From positions 1-64,000 of the forward strand of contig CAWAMR010000017.1 in the NCBI GenBank assembly GCA_963783095.1: a DNA stretch of 64,000 bases, in the 5' to 3' direction. The DNA is from CAWAMR01 sp963783095 (GTDB taxonomy: Bacteria; Planctomycetota; Planctomycetia; Gemmatales; Gemmataceae). The first letter of the stretch is position 1; each line of letters starts with the position of its first letter. Below are positions 19,897 through 31,020 of this stretch, one piece after another. The notes below the pieces were generated by a model. The model had not been told where the DNA came from and did not search any database. It saw only the letters and a program-made list of their open reading frames with translations. The translations under genes and the position numbers were made by a program.

Positions 19897-21408
19897 TCAA
19901 TCCTCCGACTCAGCATCGGCGGTCGGATTGTACTCGATCATAATCCCCCGTCTTGCTCCGCGCCGTCGCTCGATTTGTACTCCATATCGAGCTAAGATCT
20001 CTCTGAGATGCTTCAGCCTTTTCCCAAGCCCACTCGCCGTATCGGGCCAGTGTTCGATCGATCTGCGGATCTTTCGGGTCTTCGCGGTCTCGACGAGGCG
20101 TTCGAACAATTCCTGTGCTTCCCCATGCCAGCGACGTACTTTTCTTGCGAACAGGAGCAAAGTTCTGGCGAGCGGATCATCCAGGGCTCCTTCCAATTGA
20201 CGTGCGGTTGCCGCTTCCATCGCTTCGTCGAAGTCTTGCTGTGGAATGCCAAGTGCCAATGCGGCAGCACGACCAAAACGATGAAAATCTGCCATCCGGG
20301 ACAAGCCTTCTTCTCTGACCTCATTCAAGCGAGCGAAGGTCTCAGCCAACACATTCAACAATCCGCCGAATAGACTCGGAAGAGCAGCCTGAAATCTAAC
20401 TTCGACGCCCGAAAGAGTTCTGCGGCTATCCTGGCCAAGTCGATCCAACGAGACGATCAGCATTCGATCAAGTAAATCCGCGCGATTTGTCGGAAGGTGC
20501 AAACCATTGAGAATCACGGCCCGTTGAAAAGTCAGAATGAAAAGCTCGTTGTTTGTGTAGAGCCTCCGGCGCATGACGCCTTGCCCGGTGACCGCTTTAC
20601 AATAGAGGTCGGCTTCCTGTGGGGTTAACGAATCGATATTGTCAAAATGTGAAACTGCCTGATTGTGGAAGGTGAGCGGCAGATCCGCGCGGGCATCTCG
20701 TCCTACACCTTCGATTTTTGACGGATCAATCAACCGGCAAATGGATCGGCACGCCGTTGTCTTGGCCGAACCCTGCGGCCCGGTAAACATGAAAATTGGA
20801 CGGGGAATCGGTAGTAGCGCCAAAACTGTCCAGACCAATACCAGAATCTCATCTTCCGGTGCCATAGGAGGTAAGAAGTCAAGAAGGTATCGCAGATCTC
20901 CCGAAGGGTCTGGGTCAGGATGGGCTTGCTGGTGACCGAGTCGCCAGAACATCGGATAATCCGGCGAGGTAACCCGCCAGTGACCGGCGGTTACCTCAAT
21001 CGCCCGCCAGCGATTATCCGCCAAATCGATCCAGAGTTGGTCTAGTGAATTCCCCCAAGCACTCCGGTTTGCAAGTTCGTAGCGACGGGAACCCGCAATC
21101 GCTTCCAATTGGAGTAATCCCTCTTGTAAACTACTTCGGGAGGTAGGTTCTCCTCTCGCCATTAAGCTCCGGACCAGGAAGTTCCGAAACGCCTTTGACC
21201 GCACCGGATATATTTCGCGACGATCCTCCATTTGAAAAGAGACATGAGGCGTTTCGTACTGGTCCTCGAATAGTTCATGGGGTTTTTGTTGAAGAGTTGA
21301 AAAAAAATCGAGCTTCTCCTCGTCCACCACATCATTCTCTTCGTCTACCACTGTGTCCGTGGAATCATCTGACTCATTCATCATGGCATCGGTTTCAAAC
21401 AGAGACAT
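19897..21408 (-). CDS. Plasmid helicase/primase-type ATPase, 503 aa
   Basis: The N-terminal 60 residues are acidic. The next part is a small alpha/beta domain, followed by a P-loop (FMFTGPQGSAKTTACR near residue 210) and an acidic Walker-B-like region (SHFDNIDSLT). After this come a VILNGLHLPTNRADLLDR sensor-like segment and a C-terminal winged-helix-like domain ending in a basic patch (QIERRRGARRGI). This is the layout of plasmid and phage replication helicases and DUF927-like ATPases. It is the first gene of the leftward array and sits directly downstream of four 58-bp repeats, so self-regulation or origin binding is possible. The ATP-dependent DNA role is inferred. Confidence 0.65.
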   Translation of the reverse strand: MSLFETDAMMNESDDSTDTVVDEENDVVDEEKLDFFSTLQQKPHELFEDQYETPHVSFQMEDRREIYPVRSKAFRNFLVRSLMARGEPTSRSSLQEGLLQLEAIAGSRRYELANRSAWGNSLDQLWIDLADNRWRAIEVTAGHWRVTSPDYPMFWRLGHQQAHPDPDPSGDLRYLLDFLPPMAPEDEILVLVWTVLALLPIPRPIFMFTGPQGSAKTTACRSICRLIDPSKIEGVGRDARADLPLTFHNQAVSHFDNIDSLTPQEADLYCKAVTGQGVMRRRLYTNNELFILTFQRAVILNGLHLPTNRADLLDRMLIVSLDRLGQDSRRTLSGVEVRFQAALPSLFGGLLNVLAETFARLNEVREEGLSRMADFHRFGRAAALALGIPQQDFDEAMEAATARQLEGALDDPLARTLLLFARKVRRWHGEAQELFERLVETAKTRKIRRSIEHWPDTASGLGKRLKHLREILARYGVQIERRRGARRGIMIEYNPTADAESED

Positions 21409-21429
21409 AGCGACCTCAAAGAAAAAGAG

Positions 21430-21640
21430 TTTTTAGAAGTAACCGTCGAAGCGTCGTAACCGTCATGAGTTTGTCGAGAACGAACAGTTTTCAGGAAGTA
21501 CCGTCGAAGCGTCATAACCGTCAGTCATTGCCGATGATCAATTGTTTTCAACGAGAACCGACGAAGCGTCGTAACCGTCATGGGATTCTCGAAAACGAAT
21601 TGTTTTCAGGAACAACCGTCGAACCGTCGCATCTGTCGTA
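21430..21640. repeat. Four ~58-bp direct repeats upstream of the helicase gene
   Basis: The core ACCGTCGAAGCGTCGTAACC recurs, with variation, at 21442, 21500, 21557 and 21615, so the period is 57-58 bases. The units also share a GAACGAATTGTTTTCA-like flank. Within each core CGTCGA and CGTCGTAACCGTC form short direct repeats. The block lies just before the helicase start, so it could be iterons of a second origin or an operator. It is not a CRISPR array: there are no unique spacers of equal length and the repeats drift. Confidence 0.75.
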
Positions 21641-21901
21641 GCTGTGCCATTGGCCACCGAAGGACAAACGAGAGCTCGTGACGCGGGCGGGGCTCGCTCT
21701 CTACCAGAAAAAAGCTTATCTAACTTGTGCTGATTTTCGGCGAGTGGGGCGAGGAAAGTATTTACTTGGGACTAATCGTCTCTACTAAGTAAGTTGTCGT
21801 TGAAATCGCGTCTGTGTGTCTCTTTCTCGACCGATTTGTTCGGAATTATCTGACTTTACTTTTCAGTGGTAGTATCGCAGCTACATTCTGAGTAGAATCA
21901 T

Positions 21902-22507
21902 GTGAGGAGAAACAACTTCACAATTGCTCTGATTGGTGTTAAAATATGCCGAGAAGAAAACTTCGAGCATCGCCAAGCATTTCTCGCAAAAAATCCGTGC
22001 GCTGCAAGGGTTTCTTCTGAATTGAGCCGTGAGAACGGAGTAGGAAAGCAATCTTGCCGACCACCGTCTTTAGGCAGGCAGAGTAAGTTGGAATTGGAAA
22101 GCGGTGGAGAGTATCAGATTTCGCTCAAAAACGGCAGTCGGCATGACCTCCGGATTGCTCAAGCTATTTGGGAAGCGTTGGCCCCTCTTATTACCACCCA
22201 TCCAGACCTCTTTGCAGCAGCGCTGAATCTCGCCAATGGAATCGCTCCTTCGCCGGCAATGAGCAGAGAATTACGCAGAGAATTTATGACTCTTGAAAAC
22301 GGTGAACTACGCGCCATCATCCGTGACGTGCTTCTCTCCTCTTATCAGGAAACAGCCGATGGGCCAATCCTCATTTCGCCCTTTAAGGTTGAATCACCAG
22401 CAGATCGCCAAGCATTTGAAGAATGCGAGAAAAGGGCGGCAAGAAATACGACAAGGATGGTTACTAATAAAGATATCTTTAGAGATGATCATCAGGGTCG
22501 GGAATAA
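21902..22507 (+). CDS. Hypothetical protein, up to 201 aa
   Basis: Not recognised. The frame opens with GTG at 21902 without a clear ribosome-binding site, so the start is uncertain. The C-terminal half is the better-defined part, with helical segments (DLRIAQAIWEALAPLITTHP, then RDVLLSSYQETADGPILISP). It faces away from the helicase gene and converges with the sigma-factor gene. Confidence 0.45.
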   Translation: MRRNNFTIALIGVKICREENFEHRQAFLAKNPCAARVSSELSRENGVGKQSCRPPSLGRQSKLELESGGEYQISLKNGSRHDLRIAQAIWEALAPLITTHPDLFAAALNLANGIAPSPAMSRELRREFMTLENGELRAIIRDVLLSSYQETADGPILISPFKVESPADRQAFEECEKRAARNTTRMVTNKDIFRDDHQGRE

Positions 22508-22524
22508 CGCAGGAGTCTACTGAG

Positions 22525-23097
22525 TCATTCTCCCTGTTCGCGCTGGCCTGCGAAAATGGACTTTGTTACTTTTTCCCACGCTCGACGCAGAATTCTGTAA
22601 ACGGATCCCCGAGTCAATCCCCAATCTTCGGCCATCTCGTTCACAGTCCACCCATTGCGAACGCAAAGAAGGGCAGATCGTTCCACGAAGGTCAGGAGCG
22701 CAATCGACCTCTCCAACAGTTCCTCCAACTCGCGGTAGATTGCTTGGCTAAGAGGATCTTCAGCCCCTCCGCTCACGAGGTCGATTTCCAGGCTCGAGGA
22801 GTTGTGCAGCGGATTCTTATTCTTCTTGCGAAGGTGGTTGATGCATACCCCGCGAGTGGCACACTGGATCCATGCAACATTATTCCTGATCAACTCACTT
22901 TTCTTCGTAAGAACTTTCCAGTTTGCAATACAGACTTCCTGGTAGATATCCTCAAACTCACGGATAAGCCCGTAACGGTTGCAAATACTGAAGATGAGTC
23001 TGCGGTGCTTCGTAACCTGATCTGTGAGGTCGGATGGAGCACTTGGACTCACAACTAGACTCTCCAGGTGGATTCGGTCAGTCGCTACATCTCCCAT
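22525..23097 (-). CDS. ECF-like RNA polymerase sigma factor, 190 aa
   Basis: Region 2 is seen at residues 30-65 (RLIFSICNRYG, then EFEDIYQEVCIANWK), and region 4 at about 130-175 (LTFVERSALLCVRNGWTVNE, then LTRGSVYRILRRAWEKV). There is no region 1 or 3, as in ECF sigma factors; no anti-sigma gene is adjacent. The ATG at 23097 follows cgggagaatcgg. Such factors are abundant in planctomycetes. It may direct transcription of element genes, but the targets are unknown. Confidence 0.8.
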   Translation of the reverse strand: MGDVATDRIHLESLVVSPSAPSDLTDQVTKHRRLIFSICNRYGLIREFEDIYQEVCIANWKVLTKKSELIRNNVAWIQCATRGVCINHLRKKNKNPLHNSSSLEIDLVSGGAEDPLSQAIYRELEELLERSIALLTFVERSALLCVRNGWTVNEMAEDWGLTRGSVYRILRRAWEKVTKSIFAGQREQGE

Positions 23098-23209
23098 CCG
23101 ATTCTCCCGTAATTGAATAGCTCGATGATGAATTCTTCGCAGGGCTCATCCTTCGGCAAAAACATAGGCGGGGGCACTTTTTAGCCTTCCCGACCCACTA
23201 TCAACAACA

Positions 23210-23330
23210 TGAAGTTCCCTTGCCATTGCCCCAGCTTGTTCGCCAACGTCAGGCCGAGACCCTTAAGCGGAGCCTGTAATTGTCAGGTTGGTCCGGCGAG
23301 CGTCCTCGGAAATGGCCAGGTCTTGCCGGG
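23210..23330 (-). pseudogene. Probable remnant of a methylase-helicase C-terminus
   Basis: On the minus strand, CGGCAAGACCTGGCCAT and nearby bases match 30186-30210 of the intact gene. A looser match (tacaggctccgctta) follows, in the same order as taccaggctcgcctt in the intact gene. The fragment has no open frame of its own. Confidence 0.4.
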
Positions 23331-24014
23331 GTCAATGGAGACGTTGATGCGAATCCGGAGAACTGTGACACGGTGAGGGTCAGGAGAGTTTGGTATCTGT
23401 GTATCAGAAGTCATTGTTGATTCGTCTCTTTCTAGCGTCATGCTTTCCGAGCGTGCATCTGGTCCTCATGCACTATTTTACCCATGCCGATCGGGCGTGG
23501 GCGCTCCATACCCCAAAAAGGTATCGAGCAGCTTGAGGATTTCCTTTCGCCAGGGCTTATCACTCACCGGATTGCCGAATCGCCGTGGGAAACCACTCGT
23601 CTCATCTGTGTTTTCAAAACGAGTTTGCCTCTGAGGAAACGGCTGACGTTTGCACAAACCCAGATCGCCCTCGCTGGATTTGCACTGTCCTGAAATAAGC
23701 GAGTTTTGTCCCGCGATCGTGTTGGGCGACTGTCGCTCGCTCTGATGCCCCGTCCCCAGGAATAACAACCCTCGAATACCGATACCGTGATGGGCATTGA
23801 CGAAGACCAGTATGGTGGCGCAAGCAAGCAGCGATCAATTAGGAGTGCTAACTTCAGCCGAACGCAAATCCCATACCTCCACTCTTCAGTGGCACGTTTC
23901 TTAACTGCGGCGTCCACTTCCTTCGCTTGCCGCTCATGACTCTCTTCTGGTCTTAGAAGACAATTCCCGGAGGAGACCCCTCTCTCATCTAATTGTCCCC
24001 GAAGTCAATATCGC

Positions 24015-24052
24015 GGTGGAGGATGGAACTCGTCCTCCACCTTATATGTTTT
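24015..24052. terminator. Hairpin, possible terminator
   Basis: A perfect 9-bp stem, GGTGGAGGA with TCCTCCACC, closes a nine-base loop and is followed by ttatatgtttt. The T-rich tail is weak, so it may be a transcription barrier or an mRNA-end hairpin. Confidence 0.4.
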
Positions 24053-25018
24053 GTAACAAGAACCAGGATTGCTCCCTAGCCTTCAGACCGATATAACCAT
24101 TGTAATCAAAAGTAGTTAGATGAAATCTTTCCGACTAGCGAGAAGTCATCTTTGTTTTCCGTGAGTCCCCGCCGAACCGGATGGTCACAGAATCCAATTA
24201 CGAGGCGATTGTCGAGGCGCGGATGACTCGCCTTCCTTTCCGATCCGATCACGATTGAGATCGCCAACAGGACAATGCCTCTGCCCCAAAACAAGACAAT
24301 GTCTCGGAGCCCAGAACTACTGGAGGCCCAATGCATTGCACCCCCGCCTCACGACGGGGTTGCATTTCGAGGATGATTGACGGTTGGTATCCTAATTGAA
24401 GCGACTTCACCAATGGGTATGACGACCCGCAGTATGATCCAAAACGGCATCAAAATGAAGCGCAAGTACTGCGATTTCATTGGGGTTTAACATAATCTTC
24501 ATTTTCTTCATTACTTGTTAACATTTTCTTCATCTTAACGCTTGCCCCATTCAGGAAATTCATGTCCTGGCGAAATTGACCACGAGTATCTCCACCAAGG
24601 TGAATGCGGATTTCCGTCCTCTATGCTTGGGAGCAATCGCGCGCTCCCTGGACAGCCGGCAACAACCACGAAGGTGAAGGTAGCTTCCTGCCCTATTGCA
24701 ACAACCCCAGCAAGAGAGTCAGCATCGCAACTGGTTCTGCATGGAAAAGAACCGATCTCGCTTTCCTCTGAAAAGATTCACCGAATGGGCATGAACAGGC
24801 CCCGTAACCTGTTCGGAGGAAATGTCTAGGCGCTGACACTGCTCATCTCCCCCTGTCGCGAAACCTCAACCTCGATTCTTGATCCCCCGACGTTTCTGTT
24901 GATTTCAGGTCACAGCTTTCTCGTTGATTAACTCGGCGATGCCATGCGTGCCCAAAATCCAGTTGCGTGGGCTCCCGCTTGGAGCAAAAATGTAAAGAGA
25001 ACCAAATGATGCGCGACT

Positions 25019-28000
25019 ATGGCACGGAAGCCACCTTCGAAAACACCTTCACTCCCTTTCAGGGAGCCAACCGAGGCTATCCCGGAAGGGAACTCCACCC
25101 AACCTCAAGGAATCTCCAATGACCCCCAACTACAAAACGATCGTGCTAAATCTACTCAGGCAATACCCGATTCACAACAATCTGAAACGCAAAAAGATTC
25201 TGCTTCGGACAGTCGAAAACTCCGCCCAAGAGTTGAAAGCGATACACGGAGCGAGGATGACTCAACTCCTCCAAGAGAGGCCGGGAACCGACCAGAGCCA
25301 GGTCGCGAGCGAAACGTTGGAATTGGCAATGAGCGACTGGAAAGCCAGTTTACCCGCCGGTTGGATTCCGGTGGGGAGCCAACCATTGACGCTCGACGGA
25401 GCTATGAGGTTCGTCCTCAATCATACACCGCCCGAATAGTCAAGAAGGTCCGTTCTCATTCGCTATTTGATCCCCCAGACCCCGAGGAGATTGGCCAACC
25501 CGATCCACCGGTTACGGATGAAACCAACTCGTCGGCCCCCAGTAATCCCACACTTGTCCCTCCGTCGTCAATTACACCCGCTAACATCGCCAGCGGCGAG
25601 AAGGCAAAAGCCCGCGACATCCTTGCCGCGATTCGTACTTTGCAGAGCGTTGAGGCAGAGCATCGAGGCGCTTCTCCGGAGGAAAAGCAGATCCTTTCCC
25701 GGTTCGCTGGGTTTGGGCCTGTCGCCCTCTCCATCTTCCCCGACCCGGTCACAAACCGCTACAAGGATGCAACTTGGCAAGCACTCGGCGAGGAACTGAA
25801 ATCCCTGCTGACGCCCGAAGAATATGACAGCGCCAAGCGAACCACCTTCAACGCCTTTTATACATCCCCGACTGTTATCAAGGCGATCCATGAGGCAATC
25901 TCCCGTCTAGGAGTTCCCAAGGATGCCACGGTCCTAGAACCAGGTTGTGGCACCGGGAATTTCATGAGCTATGCCAGCCAAGGAATGCGGTTCATCGGCG
26001 TTGAACTGGACGGCATTTCGGGACGCATCGCCATGGCACTGCACCCAGGCCAGGACATCCGGATCGAGAATTTCCGGGACACCAAACTCCCGGAGGATTG
26101 TATCGAAGCGGTCGTCGGGAATGTTCCATTCGCCGACCTGAAGCTCGATTATCGCGGGCAGAAGTTATCTCTGCACGATTACTTCTTCGCCAAGTCTATC
26201 GATGCCTTGAAACCCAGCGGCATCCTGGCACTGGTCACCACACATTACACCCTCGACAAGCAGAACGCAGCTATCCGTGAATATCTCGCCGAGAAAGCCG
26301 ACTTCCTCGGCGCAATCCGCCTGCCCTCCGATGCCTTCAAAAGAGAAGGCACTGCCGTAGTCACGGACATCCTCTTTCTGCGCAAGCGAGCGCCTGCAAT
26401 TGCCGCTCAACACGTCGATCCGGAATGGCTTCGAGTGGCCCCGCTCACGATCGAAGGAGCCGAGATTCCGATCAATCGCTATTTCCTGGGTCGCCCCGAG
26501 ATGGTTCTGGGCACTTGGAGCCGGAAGGACACACTCTATGGCGGGGATTCCGCCTATAGCGTCATCGGGAATGGCGATCTGGCTCAACAACTCCAGGAAG
26601 CTATTCGCCGGTTGCCGGAATTTGCGCCGTTCCGGGAATCTTCTATCGAATCAAAGCCCACTGTCTACTTCACACCACCGCCACCGCTTGCCCATATCAG
26701 CGAAGGGAGTTTCTTTGTCAGAGATGATCGCACGATTTGCCAGATCGAGGGCGGACAAGCTTTACCAGTCACATACGGCGGCACCCTCCTGAAATCCAGC
26801 GGCACGATGACCGGTAAGCGACTTGCCGCTCTAATCGGCCTCCGCGACCATGCCCGCAGAGTCCTGCAATCTCAGAACGAAGGCTGGCCGGAGGAAAACC
26901 GCGACCAGCAGCGAAGGGAATTGAACGCCGCCTATGATCGGTTTTCCAGCAACTATGGCCCGATCAACAAGACCACATTTGGCGAGACCAGTGACGGCAC
27001 TGTTATCCGCCGAATGCCAAACTTGGTGAAATTCCGGGAAGACCCGGATGCCATGCTGGTCATGTCGCTGGAGGATTACGACGAACTCACCGGGAGAGCG
27101 GCCAAGGCATCCGTGATGGTGAAGGATGTCGTTGGCAATACGCCGGCCGTCACCAAAGTACCAAGTGCCGAGGAAGGATTGTTGGTTTCCTTAAACCTTC
27201 GCGGCACGGTCGATTTGCCGTTTATATCGACGCTTTACAACAAGCCCGAAGAACAAATCATCATCGAACTGGGAGACTTGATCTTCCACGACCCGCAATC
27301 CAAAACCTGGCAGACCGCCGACGTATATCTTTCGGGCAATGTTCGTGAAAAGCTCCGCATCGCCGAGCGTGCCGGGGAAGCTTACGCCCGGAATGTTCAG
27401 ACTCTTCAGGCCGTCCAGCCCGAGGACGTATTGCCCGGCGACATTGATGCCAATCTCGGCGCACCGTGGGTGCCGGAAACCGACATCCAGGCATTCGCCA
27501 CCCATCTTTTCAAAGTAGATCCTACCGCGATCCGCATCGGGCATTTGAAGAAAGACGCGGTATGGAGCGTCGAAGCCGACTACTCTGCCGAGCAGTCAGT
27601 TGCCGCGACTTCCGAGTTTGGAACACCGCGAGCTAACGGCACCAGGCTCTTGGAGCAGGCTTTGAATATGAATACTCCGATAATCTACGACATCATCCAT
27701 AATGGTGACCGCGAGGAGCGTGTGGTAAACCAGGAGTCCACTCTTGCAGCACGCGAGAAGCAGAAGTTAATCAAGGAAAGGTTCCGTTCCTGGCTCTTTA
27801 CCGATCCCGAACGCACTGAGCGTTTGGTACGGCTCTACAATGACACCTACAACAATCTCCGCCCTCGTCTTTTCGACGGTTCCCATCTCGACTATCCCGG
27901 TATGAACCAGACAATCCGGCTTCGGCCCCACCAGAACGACGCGATCTGGCGCGGCATGAGTTCCGGGAACACTCTGCTTGCCCATGCCGTTGGAGCAGGG

Positions 28001-30666
28001 AAAACCTTCACGATGGCAGCCACCGGCATGAAGATGAAGCAAGCACGACTTCGCAAAAAGCCGATGTATGTGGTTCCCAACCACATGCTGGAGCAATTTG
28101 CCCGCGAATTCATGCAACTCTACCCCAATGCCATGCTTCTCGTCGCCACAAAAGACGACCTCAGCCGAGAGCGCCGAAAGCATCTAACAGCGAAGATCGC
28201 AACCGGTGAGTGGGATGGCATCATCGTCACTCACAGTTCATTCGAGCGCATCGGAATGTCGCTGGACTATCAGAAACAGTTCATCCGCGACCAAATCAAG
28301 GAGTACGACCAGTTGATTCTGGACGGTGCCAGCAGAAACGCCTCTACCCGAGGTCACCGCAACATCATGAAAACCCTCGAGAAGCAGAAAGCGAAGCGAG
28401 AGGCCAGGCTCAAGGAATTGCTGGCCGAGGACAAGAAGGACGATGGGCTGGTTTTTGACGAACTTGGAGTCGATCATATCTTCGTTGACGAGGCCCATTA
28501 CTTCAAGAACCTGGAAACACCGACCAAGATGGAGCGTGTCGCCGGCATCCAGACCGGCGGCAGCGAACGCGCTTTCGACCTCTATATGAAGGCAAGATAC
28601 TTGCACCAAAAACACCCTGGTCACGGAGTGACGTTTGCCACTGGCACGCCGATTAGCAACACGATGGTCGAGATGTACACATTGCAGAGATTCCTCGACC
28701 TGGAAGGGATGCAAAGCCGTGGGATAGACCACTTTGACGGTTGGGCGGCCACGTTCGGAGAGGTCGTTGATACTATGGAAATCTCTCCCGATGGTGCTTC
28801 GTTAAGGCCCAGGAGTCGGTTCGCCCGATTCACCAACCTGCCGGAACTTCAGCAAATGTTTCGCGCTTTTGCCGATGTGCAGACAGCCGAGATGCTGGAC
28901 CTTCCGCGTCCGCGTCTGGAAACCGGCAAAGCGATTGTGGTCGCCTGTCCGATGTCGGAGGAGCAATACGCTCTCCAACAAGAGTTGGTGGCACGCTACG
29001 ACCGTCTTCGGACCCAGAAAGTCGATCCGAGAGAGGATAATGCACTGGCAATCACCACCGATGGCCGCAAGCTCGCTCTCGATGCCCGGATGCTTTCAGG
29101 CGCAGCACCCGACTTCGAGAATTCGAAAATTAACGCATTAATCGGCAATGTGGTTGCCGTTTGGCAACGCACTACCGCCACACGCGGCACCCAGATGATT
29201 TTCTGTGATATGGGAGTCCATCCGACCCCTTGGGGATATTCGGCCTACGAGGAGGTCGCCCGGAAACTCATCGCGCAAGGCATCCCCTCTTCGGAGATCG
29301 CCGCCATCGGCGAGGCCGACTCAGACGCCAAGAAACAAGCACTTTTCGACAAAGTCCGGAATGGTTCAGTTCGCGTGCTGATTGGCAGCACTCAGAAAAT
29401 GGGAACCGGCACCAACGTGCAGAAACGCCTCTCGGCGCTTCATCACCTTGACGCCCCCTGGAAACCGGCTGAAGTCGAACAGCGGGAAGGGCGAATTCTC
29501 CGCCAAGGGAACCAGAACGAGAAAGTGGCGGTCTATCGCTACGTTACCGAAGGATCATTCGACGCCTATATGTGGCAAGCCCTGGAAACCAAGGCTCGAT
29601 TTATTTCGCAAATCATGACGGGAGACAGCACGGTTCGTCGTGCCGAAGACATCGGCAGCCAGGAACTCTCCTATGCCGAGGTCAAGGCGATCGCGTCCGG
29701 CAACCCTGCTGTGCTCACCCTCGCCGAAGCCGAGGCCGAGTTGCAACGATTGACTGTCCTGAAGAAGAATCACGCCGACGAACAATATCTCGCAAGACGC
29801 AACTTGCGGGATTTGCCCGTCACCATCGACCGTTTGACGAAAAAGTTGTCGGAACTCTCCGCCGACATGACCACGGCCAACGCCAATGCCGCAGGCCCGA
29901 TTATCATCGGTAAGCGGGTTTGCAATCGGCAGGAGGTGCAGGACATCCTTTTAGCTGCCATTGACGCGCTACCGGATCAGATAAGCGCAGCTGCGACGAT
30001 TTCAGTTAGGCACCTATCGCGGTCTGAAATTCGGCATCGTCTTGCATCCGCAATTTACCCCGGAAGTGTATCTCGAAGGTGTAACCACACGCCAATCGAT
30101 GCTGTCAAAGGAACATCACGGGCCGCGCGCGGTGCTGAATGCCCTTGAGCGCCTGGCAAATGGCTACCGTTCCCAATGCGAGACGACCCGGCAAGACCTG
30201 GCCATCTCCGAAGGACAACTCCGCGACTACCAGGCTCGCCTTGGGACGCCATTCCTCCACGATTCCTATCTGTCGGAACTGACTACACTGCGGGACCAAC
30301 TCAAGGTCAGCCTTTCCGGCTCACCTTCGGAACCAGGCGCAAAGACAGAGCCAACAAGCGCTGAACTCGCTGACAAGATCAAAGTGCTGAAAGCAGCTCA
30401 TACTATCGAAGCCGCCCCAGCGCTCCGGGAACCGCCGTTCCTCTGCGGAAGAACCAATCACCGCACGCATTCGCCGCAAGGTAGAAGTGATTACTGTCGC
30501 AGACTCGCCGGCTGAGTCAGAAGTACCAGAACTAACAATCGATTCATCCCCTCCGTCGGACTCGTCCGCTCCAATGGCTCTTAGATCACTCACACGATCA
30601 GAGGCTGCTTCCCGGGGCACCAGGCCAACTGTGCCAAATGGGACACAGCCGGGAATGCAAAGGTGA
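25019..30666 (+). CDS. Large N6-methylase/SNF2-type helicase fusion, about 1880 aa
   Basis: A plasmid-type protein combining an adenine methyltransferase-like domain and a superfamily 2 helicase; relatives are often carried by conjugative elements, and some are thought to protect incoming DNA. Residues 1-170 are a disordered, Pro/Ser-rich lead. The methylase part has LEPGCGTGNF (SAM-binding motif I) near residue 310 and NVPFADL (in place of NPPF/Y) near 370. The helicase part has AVGAGKT near 995, VDEAH near 1158 and QREGRILRQGNQ near 1488. The frame breaks near 30008 and again near 30420. Reading through gives a last part with TYRGLKFGIVL and a Ser-rich tail ending at TGA 30664-30666. The breaks may be sequencing errors. 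The methylase motif IV has Val in place of the first Pro, so activity is uncertain. Confidence 0.85.
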
Positions 30667-30714
30667 CGGACGAAGGAATTCCCGGAGACCCGAGTTCGGA
30701 TTCATGCTGCGTAC
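30615..30714. repeat. Direct repeat copy A (with 32406-32506)
   Basis: About 80 percent identical to 32406-32506. It spans the end of the methylase-helicase gene. Shared words include ACACAGCCGGGAATGC. The copies flank the 1.7 kb segment that holds the 30715 gene and a lipoprotein gene. Confidence 0.8.
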
Positions 30715-31020
30715 ATGACCAACGCGGTCGGCGGCCCTGGGCGGTTGACGAGGAAGGGGCGCGAGGTTCTGACGGAAGAGGTCGAGCGAGCGATGGTGGA
30801 GCAGGCGATGGAGACCGCCATGATCGGCGAGATCAACCAGCTCAATAACTCCTGGGTGACCGGCTTGATCTCCGACGCTCAGTTCACCCAGTTCCGGCAC
30901 AAGATGACCAAGCGGTACGAAGAAGAGTTTGCCGCCTACCCGGCTCACGTCTACTCATTCGAGAAGAAAAAGGCATGTGAGAGCCCCGACTCGGAAGATG
31001 GCACCTGGGTCCGCACATAA
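30715..31020 (+). CDS. Small hypothetical protein, 101 aa
   Basis: Starts MTNAVGGPGRLTRKGREVLT and is helical and charged (EVERAMVEQAMETAMIGEIN, then FTQFRHKMTKRYEEEFAAY). No motif was recognised. It begins at the edge of repeat copy A, and its first codons lie within the repeated stretch, so it may have gained its promoter from it. It is not preceded by a strong ribosome-binding site. Confidence 0.5.
   Translation: MTNAVGGPGRLTRKGREVLTEEVERAMVEQAMETAMIGEINQLNNSWVTGLISDAQFTQFRHKMTKRYEEEFAAYPAHVYSFEKKKACESPDSEDGTWVRT

Larger units (their letters stand above)
23098..25018. other. Gene-poor region, 1.9 kb
   Basis: No open frame here has clear protein character. Three things are visible: a decayed fragment of the methylase-helicase C-terminus (23210-23330, minus), a hairpin at 24015-24041, and an AT-rich stretch at 24480-24540 with repeated TTAACAT and TTTTCTTCAT words. 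The rest looks like eroded coding DNA or a long promoter region for the large gene downstream. Confidence 0.55.

Noticed and set aside
21430..21640. 58-bp repeats as a CRISPR array
   Set aside because: The units drift, have no unique spacers of equal length and there are no cas-like genes near.
23564..23917. Minus-strand 117-residue frame
   Set aside because: No ribosome-binding site, an odd composition and overlapping frames of similar length.
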